Source of the DNA: Helicoverpa zea
Taxonomy: Eukaryota; Arthropoda; Insecta; Lepidoptera; Noctuidae
DNA length: 64,000 bases
NCBI RefSeq assembly: GCF_022581195.2
Contig: NC_061476.1
Location: forward strand, 1,552,501 to 1,616,500
Direction: 5' to 3'
The translations under genes were made by a program, and so were the position numbers. Below, piece after piece: positions 40,201-52,200 of this stretch (within the stretch, counting starts at the first letter, position 1; every line of letters begins with the position of its first letter). The notes beneath the pieces were generated by a model. That model made no database searches, was not told the origin of the DNA, and worked only from the letters and a program-made list of their open reading frames with translations.

Positions 40201-43200
40201 CTAAATCTAAGATACTACCTTTCTATTGAAACTGTATCTGATAGATGAAACTAAATACTCATAAGTCCAAATAGTTGACTAAAAAATGAAAATGAAGAGC
40301 CACAAAAAAGAACAGGTTAAATAACGGGCACTGCATAATGAAACAAACCAAAGTACAGTACAGGCAGTGTATACATTTAAAGAACAAACTACAAAATGAA
40401 CAGCTGAATACCCAACAATAGACACAAAAGATTTCCCTGAAATAAACGTCAGTGTAAAATTTTACTGCAACAATATTTAACTTCGAATACAAATGAAAGA
40501 GTACTCAAACGAAATATAAAATGAACGAACAATACTCTGGGTTGAAAAGAAGCTTTTATTTAGTTTAAATTACCTTTGGATGCAGCAGCAAACTTTAACT
40601 ATGAAGTTTATAATTATTTACCACTAGGAACTTCTAAAGACTATTCAATTACTTGGGAACTCGAAGCTACTTTTTATGCGGGTGAGTTACCACTAGTAGA
40701 GGCTTCTTAAATATACTTTGACTTATTCTATAGTGGTCCAAGTCGTGTAGTTGATAGTAAACCACAAGATGAGGGATGTTGTAAATAATAATTACGTCAC
40801 TAGGTAGGCATATATAAAGGACTTAATGCCAGTTAGTAAGGAAAAATGATTATGAACCCGTAGTGTATCAGAGCGCAGATATACGCGAGACACAATTGAT
40901 GTTCTATTGTTTTATAATTAGCGATATACAAGCAGTTAATGCACTAATTACAACTATGTATTTAAGACGTTATATACTTTATCGATGTGAACGATTACTG
41001 ATAAGGTTTTAAGTAGATCTAGAATGTCGATGTTTCATATGGATGAGACGAGGCTTTCTCAAAAAATATCTAAATACAATCCAAGATGTTCCATTCTAAT
41101 TCCTCCATCTGAAATTTCCAGGGTTAGTAGAAGCAGAACCGCTGATGAACCACGTGGATGGAGATCACGATGACCACAAGCGTTACATCGAAGACTATCT
41201 CTGGAATGGACAGAAACCTGGAGTCCAGAGGTGGGTTGGACGAAACTCTTTAAAATAATAAAAGATCCATTCGTCTTTTGGAAAAGAAGTTGGTTTATAT
41301 AGACGATATAGTTGTTCTTCTAAAATTAGAGAGAGGAATGAAGAGGTCTGATGGACCTAAATGAAAGTCTGTATATACTTTGAATTTGTAGTCTAAAATA
41401 AGTCCAGAATAAACCAACTTCATTATACTAATAGACGAATAAACTAGCATAACATTAGCATTTCAAAATGTTTCTACAAATATTTTTGTAAAAACATTTG
41501 ACTTGAACAAGCTTTAGCTTCTCACATTTCCATAATGACCAAGCTTCCCATATCTTCTAGTCTACTTATAGATTGTTTCATGTCTTATTTCTATATTTCA
41601 TATTAACAGCATGCCTTTAAATTAACACTCAACAAGATTTCATTAATAAGAAACAGTCTATAATCATCTACTATGACGATTTGATCATTGTCACAAAAAT
41701 GCTTTGCTTTCGCTAAAGCAGCAGCTTCTTAGCAATTTGAGTCATTATCAAGATCATCGAAATTATTGAATTTCGATTTATCTACACCTAAAACATTGAA
41801 AACACTAATTTCAAGTAACACAATCACTAAATTCTCAAAATCGTTAAAATCCGTGAAAATCCGGACTATACTCAACACAATATCTTTATATAAAACTTTA
41901 TTATGTATACCATTAGATCCTGTACATACCTTTGTTATTATATAAAATGTAAAACAAATAATCCCAAGACTCTTTCAGGTGACGACCAATTTTGATATTT
42001 TTGTTATTTTACTAAAATTGCTATAGCTTTTGAATTTTCTATGTGTTTAGCTTTGTGTAACTAACCTGGTTATGGAGGAAACTTTTTCTGTTATTTACTA
42101 ACACCCACGTCAATTTTATTGTTAGGGGCTTCATCATTAGGTCCATTTCAATATTCAATATTTATTTTCCGTTTTGAGTTCCTTCCAATATTTTACATTT
42201 ATTTTATTTGTCTCCTCTTTAATTGTCAATCGCCACCTTATTGAACCAATTACTATATTTTGGATCATTCTCGTATATACCATTATTATGACCCTTAAAA
42301 TCATTCCGTTACAAGTCATGAAAATGTACTATATTCGCCCATGGAACTACCGCAATGGTACAACTCTGAATAAGAACAAAGTAAGAGTTTCCTCCACGGC
42401 CGTGTTCTGCCCCCAATTCTTTACTCAAAGCCTTTCAAAGCAGAACAAAGTCTAAATTTCGTTTTTGATATTTGCTTAACATAACTTCTCACGGTGGCGG
42501 TGTCTAGGCCGAGTAGATTTAGTTCAACAAAAACTAACATTAGTACGGAATGACAGCTAGATTTTTTAATTACTCAATGTGTCCTGCACTTTTGTCGATG
42601 TGAACGTTCATTGATACTGTTTTACTTAGAACCTGTATGTCGATGTTTCACCACACTTGAACACTGGAGTTAGATGTGAGGGCACAGGGCGGCAGCCCGC
42701 ACTCTGTCGGTCCTTCTAGACTCTTCTAGGTTTCGACATCCTAACCTCACCATTGCGAGCTTGACAATTATTTGAAGCATGTCTGTACTACTAACCCGGC
42801 TCGGCGCGAGTCGTTTCTGTTGCCACATCATCATCACAGACAACAACACCAGGCGTCTAAGACTTAAATGGAATTTTCCAGAAAATCGACGTTCCGTAAC
42901 GCGCTATCGGCCCTCATATCCAACGGGGAGGATCGTTCCAAAGATAATAGGAAACGTTACAAAAGCGAGTACAAAAAGAAATTTAGACCGTTCTCTCAAT
43001 ACGTGTACGAGGCGTCTAAAGGGACATTTACGAAATGCAGGGGAAAAGGGAAGTCGAATGAAGAGGCGAGCGAGAGGATGCTGGGGGATGCGGGTCAGGG
43101 GGTGTCGGGGAGTAGTGCGGGGGCGGGCGGGGTAGCCGGGGCGGGGGGCGGAGACGCGGGGGAGGACAGCGCCAACACGCTGCGCGCGGCCGGCCTGCAG

Positions 43201-46200
43201 CCGCTCGGCCTGGCCCAGGGCGACTCCTGGTACCGAGAGGTGCTGGACCTGCGCAAGCGCGCCGGCGAGTACAAGGTCTGCGCCCGATTACTACTGTAAT
43301 ACCTGAGAATAGGTCCCGAGATAAACACGACCGAAATTCTGATTGAAATCAAATTGTGGACACAGAACAGAGAAGTTTTATGTCAAGCTGGAAACCGCAG
43401 ATCAGGTTTGATGCTAACAAACGTACGTATACATAAACCATTTATAACGGTTACTAAAAAAAACTTAACAACATGATAAAGAAACAAATAAAAAAAACAA
43501 TAATAAAACCATCTTAAAATTTCTCTGTCCTATGCTCCCGAAAAAAAACCTCTAACCTAATAAAAAAAAAATTAAACCTATTTCTGAACTAGGTAGGTCA
43601 AAGCAACCATGAAATTCAAACACCATTAGTATCAGTACTAAATGCTTTACCATGATCATGCTTGGTATTCAATATTGGCAATATTTCGACAGTACCGCGG
43701 CTGGGGGACTGAAATGGCGCCAGAACACATCACACAGCTTTACAATAAGCAGATCGAACTCTGGTACCAAGTGTCCCGGCGATCCTCGCTGTCGGCCTTA
43801 TCACTAGCTTCCACAAATCACAAGTAAGTGATGCACCAAGCGATTGGCTTCCACGGCTCAAAGGACCAATAAAATATGTACAAGTCAGGAGCAAAACAAT
43901 CTAAATCGATAATAGAACTTAATAGTCACGGGAAATTACAAAATAATTTAACAAAATTCAATGTTCATAAGATATGATGAGCGTAGTATGAAATCCGTAG
44001 CCGAATATATAAAGTGTGTGGCTTTATGTAATAATGGGTCCAGAACACTAGAAACAGCTTTAACGCAAATACCAGGTCCTTCGAGGCGAACAAATCAATC
44101 AGCTTTTATATAATCATAAGTATATTTAGTGGCAATAAGGCTGATGCAATCAAAGAATGGCTTGAATGGCGGACGGAAGCCATGGTATCCCATGCTAATC
44201 GTAGCGTAGATATCATCAGCCTTTTTAATTTTATTTTAGAAAGGTGAATGGGGAGCTGGTTTGTGTTCGTAGGGTAAGTGAACCAGCAAAACTGAAGTTT
44301 GACCATCCAAAGTGTCACGAACAGAAATGGTTGCACATGCAAATGTGAATATGGCACTACAAACACTACAAAAACTACAAAAGGATACCCTATCAAATCA
44401 AAGGGAATCAATTGACTTCTTCCATCAGTTTCAAACAATAAACCAGGTCTATGATAAATATTGAAGTCTTAAATTCTTTTTCTCTTCAGGGCACTGCCTC
44501 GCGACGAGAAAGATGGGAAGGAATCCAAGGGCCACTCGCCGAAGAAGTTCAGGTCGTTCCGGTCGGCGCCCCACCAGTCGATCCATGCCAAGCTGCAGGA
44601 GACGAAGGCCTTGGAGCGCTCTCCTCATAAGACCTCGCCTCAGAAACAGAGGAAGAAGCTACAGGGACATAGCTTCGATGAAGGTGCTACCCAGGATGGT
44701 AAGTTTGGTAAATGATTGCCATCATAATGTATGTTAATGTGAAACTTCTGGATCGATTGAGATGAAATTTGGCAAGGAGATGGTATTCTGGAGCCAGAAG
44801 TGATATTTATCTGGGGCTGGGACATAGTTTCATCGAGATACGGAAGAGTTGGCTGGCAAAATATAAAGATGTAATAAACACATAAAGAGTGACTTTTTTT
44901 ATATATAGATTATAAATGCTCATATTTTTATACGAACTGGTAGCAATTGGAAACTGTATACTAGGTTTGTTATAGAAACCAAAAGTAGCAATAAAATACT
45001 GAATAGAAAGTTTTTAAATCCATTATTAATTTAATTTCAGGAGCTAAAACGGGAGAGAACGCGGCATTCAGGTCTCCCCGGCGGCGGCCTCGCTCCGCCG
45101 ACCCCGCGCCTGCCGCAGCGCACGTCAAGATCTTAGCCAATGGACACGAGCCACACCCTGCTCCTATCAAACCTACTGGTAAGACTACATAGTCTATTCT
45201 GCTTCCTTCCCTTGGATTAACAACCCTATCAGCCAAGATATAGAATCGGATTTCTTTTAAAAACAAAAGCTAGTGAACATTGAGTTATACATGGATGACA
45301 TACTACTTTATGAAGATTCATGATAATTTCAAGACTTTGAGGGTATAAAGGAGCTTAGAATGATTTTGGTTTTGTATCAAAATGTAATTTGTGATATCTG
45401 TTGCATCATGTAAAGCAATGACTGCCTATTACGAGGTGGAATCTTTGCTGACGCATACCATTGGTATTTGCTAATATCCTTGTGAAGGATCTAATTGAAG
45501 TTGAAATAGAGCAAACTGCTAAATATTCTACTTCGCCTTTACTCATACTACATAAAATATACGAAAACTAGGCCGATCTAAAGATGCAGGTGTAAAACTG
45601 TGCAATGCAACTTCCACCTGCATTCTTCTGTATTCTTCATAGTTCCAAGTTGGTTTAAAGAACTTTTTGTAGTATGAATAGACAGTTATAAAACATGATA
45701 CCTACTTTAGAATTTTGGGTACACTTAATTAGTAGGTACCTATTAAGGAATCCAACATAGCTATTGTAGCAATAAATAGTATTTCAGCTAAAATAAACAC
45801 TCCTTAAAACACTTGATGAGTAGTGAAACCTTTATTTTCCATCTTCTACTAGATGTCTAGAAGTCTAGATATTAACTGAGCTAATCGATGTGTGTACTAA
45901 TCTGTTGTGTTCCTGCCTGATGCCTGCCCCCATCCGATGTGGCTTACTCTTGAGAATATGGCTCTAATATAAAATCATTCAAATAAAGAAGCATTACAAA
46001 AAGCATAATCCTCATATTAAAATTTACGAAGCATTAACCAAAGCATACGCTTCGAGATGCCAAGCTGATGCAAGATGTGAATGAAAAAAAAATCAAGGAG
46101 ATCCTTTTAATATGATTTTGCCTTTAAGTTTATCAATCGTTGCTTAATCCAAAAACAATCTTGACTCTCAAGAGCCTATTCTCAGTAGCCGAAAAAAGTA

Positions 46201-49200
46201 GAAAAAAAAAACTTTCTTCTGTAGGTTTGCAGTTGAGTAGAGGGAGTAGTAATAGAGTTAGGTCGACATCAAGGGGCGGACGGTCACCGTCAGCGCCGAG
46301 CAAAACTGGGGCAACTGGGGCAACTTTGGCAACAGGGGCAACTGGGGCAATCGGGGCAAATGGGGCACCGGGCCGAGGCCGCCGCAGTCGAAGCGTATCC
46401 AAAGTCGGCATAAAGTTGGGTGCGTAGCTAAACAGGTGACAGTTAAGTTGCGTCGACGCTCTATGTTCTAAAATGATGCTTATAGCCCCTGATGCTTCTG
46501 TCTTGTGACTATTGGCAGTACCTGTTTGGCCTCCTGTGGCTTTGAATTGATGTTACTGATTTTGCTGTCCCTTTCTTAATTGATTACTGGATTCATGTTG
46601 TTGATTACCATTTTTATTCATCCAGTTTTCAATTAGTAAACAGATAGCAAAACTGTTGATTTGAAAATTTTCGGAAATGTTTGTTTACAACATAGTCCAT
46701 ACTGTCAAGCTGTCAAGTAAATTGACAGCTGGTGTCAAGCGGTCATCTTGTGTCAAAAATGATGGAATATGTTTTAAACTTGGATTTGAAGCTTCCGTGT
46801 CTCTGTGAGCTTTGTTTTGTGTGACTGGTTAGTGCGTCTACGCAACGTCTGATCACTGGAGCAATGGCACCGACATTGGGAATGGCTTGACACGACACAA
46901 GGTGTGGTTGTATGTCCGTTTCGTCCGTGTGATCACCCTGCACACCCACTGTAGAACAAATGTTAGATTCAACAATAATGTCAGCATTTTATATTGACCC
47001 AACACTGTAATTATTGACCCGGGCATTTTAGACAAAAAATATTTATTGTATTTTCCGAAGCAAGTGTCTGGTGTTTCCATTAAAAAGGAATATAACGGAA
47101 ACCCTTCGATTATAAGCCCACGTTTAATAAATAAACTTATAATTTTATTGAAAATACTGAATGAACTGAAAATTGTACATTGATATCTAAGTATATAAAA
47201 GTAGCAAAACTATAGATTTCTATGTGATGTCCGGTTAGTATTGTGTGTATAGGTGTTTTACTGAAAAATAGTGTTTTGATTGACAATGTTTTAATTTGCA
47301 TGCGATGTGTATATTTACTAGATCCAGCTGATTGGCAAATTCTTTAATGTTAGACTCTAGTTTTTTTTCTCTTCCCTAATTTGTTTTGTGTTATTTCGTT
47401 TCATCAAAACATGAATATTTTGTCTTCCTTATGTATTTATTTATTTTATGTAATACCTATTTAAAAATAAATAGTGATGTACTTAAAAATTTAATGATAA
47501 CAAACTTCTTAAAAATTAAATTGTTTTGCTTAGAAAATAGTTAGGTACTTAAAAAATATTTAAGAGTATACAAAAATATGTACTTTATTAGGTACTATTT
47601 AGAAAGGGGCCAAAAATATAACACCCACCTTCTTTATGCAATCATGGCACGATCAAGCCCTGCAGTTAAATAATGGAATTCACCGATAAATGCAATTAGT
47701 TTATAACAAATTCTACATTATAAAATAAGTACCATTATATATGTACCTACCGTAGTTTATAGCAACCTTAATTTCCCCTTCTATCCTTTTCCCTACTCTA
47801 TTTTATTCCACTGAACATTAACCAATTAGTTTATAAAGTACCAACTAGTATACAAGCTGTTGATTTGCATCCGTGCCATAGTCAAGGAGGTTAAAATTAA
47901 ATACGTAAATAATCGATTTGAATTACGGTAGGTGGGAAAAAGCTAATATGCGCTGCTTTTTTTGATGTTGTAATTTCATGGTATTTCAGAATTTAGCCCA
48001 CGGTTAAACACAAATCATAACAGAATTGCCCCGCGGCCACAGTGTGTGCGTGATGGCAGCTATGTGTGCGTAGACAGAGAAAACTAATGTCTACGTGTGT
48101 GCGTGAGTGTCGATGTGTGAGTGTCTTATCTACGACATGACAGCGCGAGCGCGCGAGCGAGCGAGACCGAGTGATACGCGATAGCAATCATTTTACCTAA
48201 AGTTTCGAAAATCACCTTCATTATTGTCATTAACTTCGTTTTACTTTACTTACTAATTTTTGAGCATTTTAACACAGATATCTTATTAACTACAGTAATA
48301 AGCAATACTAGTGCGCGAAAGAAAGTTCACTAACATGTTAACAGCTGATTGATAAAATGTTCGTTTTGCTTTATCTTTCAGCATAAAGTTTTCGCAGTGA
48401 TTTAGTTTTTATTTTTGAATTAAATTGGTTAATAATTAGAAATTTTGCTTCCTTCTTAACGGTCTTAGGACCTTGGAACACGGAAATCTTATTAATGACG
48501 TAATACTAGTGCGCTAAAGGAAAGTTCACTGACCTGTTAACAGCTGATTGATAACATTTTCGGTTTGCTTTAACATTCAGCGTAAAGATTTCGTAGTAAT
48601 TTTGTTTTTACTTTTCGATTAAATTGGTGAAAGATGTGTTAGTTAAGTGTAGGCACGAGGTGATTCTTTCGGCTCGTAGGTATTATTGGCGTGGTTAAGA
48701 AATCAACTTATTTACACTAATAAAATTGATTAAGCTGACTACGTATTTACAAAATGTACAAATAAATAAATTACCTAGTTTAGTTACCCGGAGGTACTGT
48801 TCAAAGCTGTCACCTTCACACTCTTGGCACAATCGAGCACGACGAAGTAGCTGGTTGTCCTTCAGCTAACATAACACTATCACATTCGTTTTTAATGTGT
48901 CGAAAGCACTAAGTTAACGGTCCTAGCACATAAGTCTGTCACATGACCAGCATGACCCTCCGTGATGAGGGTTCCCGGTCGGTAAACATTTCCCGGAACA
49001 TAGGTAGGTATGTACGGCTGTCATTGCACATCCTTGGCAGTCGTAACGGGTAGTCAGAAGCCAGTAAGTCTGACACCAGTCTAACCAAGGGGTATCGGGT
49101 TGCCCGGGTAACTGGGTTGAGGAGGTCAGATAGGCAGTCGCTTCTTGTAAAGCACTGGTACTCAGCTGAATCCGGTTAGACTGGAAGCCGACCCCAACAT

Positions 49201-52200
49201 GATTGGGAAAAGGCTCGGAGGATGGATGGCTGTTAGTACACTGTTGTCACTGATCGCATACAGGCGGACCATCGCCACCAACTCGTGTTCGTGTAGTTTT
49301 CCGTCATCTCGCACTTTGTACCTACACGTCGCGGAATTCAAAGCGCACGTACGCAGCAGCGGCGGCGACATCAAACACACTGCTTGCCGTCGGCGCTTGT
49401 TTGTTCCGGCTTCAAGGGCACGCGGGGAGCGGCGAGGCGAGTGTGTGGGAGTACTCGCACTGTGATTGGGTGAATTTGGGTAGGCTGGATGATCTACGAT
49501 TTTTATTGAACGATCGTTGCGTATGCTTTGTGCATGTATCGTTTGCGTTTGTGTGAGTGCGCAGCGCGGTAGTAAGGCTAGTAACACACGCGCCGAATTA
49601 AAGTACGGCTGGGTTACACTGACGGATATACGTAAATAAGAAAAAAACATGAAAAAATTACCTACCCATTTTTTCGTTGATTTGGGTCGAGAATCATTAG
49701 CATATTTACGTCCTTGACTATGGCACGGATGCAAATCAACAGCTTGTATAAAGTACCAACTAGTATACAAAGTACCAACTAGCATACAAAGTACCAACTA
49801 GCATACAAAGTACCAACCAGTATAAAGTACCATTTCAGGTGTTGTGTAAGATATAATAATTGATGTTTTCACTGCAAATGTGTAATAGGCACGTTTTTCT
49901 GGTATGTATCGTTACAGTGGCCTTAAGATAAGTAAATAAGAATTTTACTTCAATGCATAAAGCACTGCTTGTAGCTAAAGTTTAGGTACTTAGTTAAAGA
50001 TTTTGATCAAAGATTTAAGAATAGATCGCTTTCGATGTTTATTGCCTTACATGGTTTTCTTTTATTGTAATCATTAATAAGAAATAGGAAATGATCATTC
50101 CATAAATTCACTCTTAATAGTGCCTGATTTTAAGCCAACAACATATAAGATTGACTTTAAAAGTAGTATAACGGGCGTGTATGGTGAAAAAGTATAAGAT
50201 AATGACGCAAAATAAAACAGTTTAAAAAAGATCTTTATAGTCAGAGGTTTCTTTTTAAATTATTTTAATTGATATAAAATAATAGATAGATAAATCTTCT
50301 GTCATACGGTATAATATTATTTTTAGTATCGATTACTTTACATAAAAAGGTATCTGTAACGACACAACCAGACAAAAAAGACCAGACACTAACTGCCAAC
50401 CCTTTCCAGACGACGAAATTCCATCGCACCGCAGCGCGTCCGTAGCCAAGGACCATTTCTTCGACGACTCGCCCGTTGTCAAGTCGCCCCCCGAGCCGAC
50501 CCGGGTCAAGTCGCCCGAGCAGATGAACATGAGGTCTCCCGACCCGGTCAACTGGACCGTGCCCCTGGACACTGGGAAGACCTTTACTGTCACCCAGAAT
50601 GTGAAAAGCGGTGAGTGTAGGACACTCATTAGATTGGGTGGGAAGTTTAGCTAGATTAATTAGGTTAAGACCGTGGAACTGATTTTATGGATATTTTTTT
50701 CCCCGATTTCTGGGTATTTTGGAGTTTTTGGGGTCTTGAAATTTTTGTGGGGAGATTAATTCGTGAGGAATAGTAGTGATGCTTCAATTTGAAAATTCTT
50801 AAACGAGTTTAGAATTTGGTTTAGATATTATCAGTGTGACTGAGATAACATTAAATGTTAGGTAATATTATATTCCCTTCGTAAGATTAGTTTCACTTCA
50901 TAATTTGTACAAAGGAGTATCTTTTTCTTGTAGGAGTTTGTATTTTAGATTCGACCTCTTATGGTGATGGTGTTGCCATGTAAAAAATCGCACTTTTTTC
51001 GAGTCTTCTATCAACGTTTTATGAATAAGATGCTCTTCGAATGAACAGTATTCGGAACGTAAATATAAGATCATTGACTTGTTATAATATTGTAGGTAAG
51101 CTCTAGGTAATAATTTTGACGATCAAAAGCCATCACACTATCATAAATCACGACACTGGTAGTAAAGTGAATCATGATCATTCAACCATCTGGTAAAGTG
51201 TGACCACCCTAGTACGGAACAAGTAGAGCTTGCAACACTGACACAAATGAACACAATAAAATCATGTGCATTGATACCAAAATAATTTAGAGGGTAACAC
51301 TCATTAAAATTCTGATCATTTAACATTTCACATCTTTTGTTCGTACACAACAAGTGTTTTATTTAATTGCAGTTCTTATTCCACTGAAATTGGCACTGGC
51401 AACTTTTCACTTTGACGTCAATTTGACATTAGAGGCTGTATATACTTTGCAAGATCATACCTTTGCGCAAAAAAAAGCTTAGCTGTCATTTTCCGTGGAC
51501 ATGGAACGTAAAGTTAGTTCACTCCATCCGACCATACAACTCGCTGACCATTTCAGATGAGAGCATTAAGCGCCCTAGCTCTGAGTTTAAGGGTGGCTCC
51601 GTAGCCGAAGAAGCCACCGTGAAGCCGGCAGGTACGACGAACACAGCCACCGCCTAGACCATCGGCCATACACGTTTTAATGAGTGTGACAGACGATGCG
51701 ACAGTGAACTCTATCCCCTAACACATAGAGTCCACTATCACATAAGCACGACACACGATCGACACCAGAAAAAAAATATATAATCTGTTTTATATTAATC
51801 TATTGAATAGTTCATGATTAAATTGTGTTACTCCAATAATTGAGATGCTTTTATTTATTTTGACCGTACTCCGCTGAGGCGTCGACCACGTATGTATTCA
51901 CTTGTCTGTGTGTGTCTGTTTCGATGTTTGCGTTCACTGTCACTGTATGGCACCCCAATTCTTATTGTTTTCCCATATCATTATAATCGTTCACTTTTGC
52001 ATGCTGCCTGTCCTCTCCTGTGGGACCCTCGGTGTCTGCTTCATCCATCAGAGTAGACTGTTAGACTTATGTGGCCTATTGTCAGTTACAACGTTAAGCT
52101 AGTTATCTAGGAAACGTAGGTCTTATATATTTTATAATTATGTATATTCTAAAGCATTAACCGTTATTGCATATTTTATGGTGATCTTTTAATCAGAAGA

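Larger units (their letters stand above)
37490..41121. other. mdm1 intron 5
   Basis: Holds a SINE B tail fragment (37786-37850), a pair of SINE-head-like segments (38435-38600), a SINE B copy (39375-39515) and a CTAGCTG repeat (40020-40160). The rest is AT-rich without features. Confidence 0.45.
47851..49748. mobile_element. 1.9-kb TIR element inserted at TA in a 19-bp tandem array
   Basis: Identical 38-bp inverted termini (47851-47888 and 49711-49748) begin TACAAGCTGTTGATTTGC and end CCATAGTCAAGGA. TA flanks both ends (47849-47850, 49749-49750). Removing the element restores a run of GTACCAACTAG units continuous with the array to the right. No transposase ORF is visible. Inside are a simple GTGTG/GCGAGC-rich stretch (48030-48180), two diverged ~150-bp direct repeats (48282-48440, 48481-48632), a SINE (49005-49228) and a CpG-rich block (49300-49620). 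A TA duplication suggests a Tc1/mariner-like mobiliser; this is inference. Confidence 0.75.

Noticed and set aside
43095..43352. Pro-rich minus-strand frame
   Set aside because: Antisense shadow of the Gly-rich part of mdm1 exon 7.
46133..46411. Minus-strand frame with APVAPVAKVAPVAPV
   Set aside because: Antisense of the GAT repeat in the cassette exon; the plus frame has proper splice signals.
49162..49797. 211-residue minus-strand frame
   Set aside because: It crosses the SINE, the CpG-rich block, the right TIR and the tandem array, so it is an accidental frame over mixed repeat DNA.
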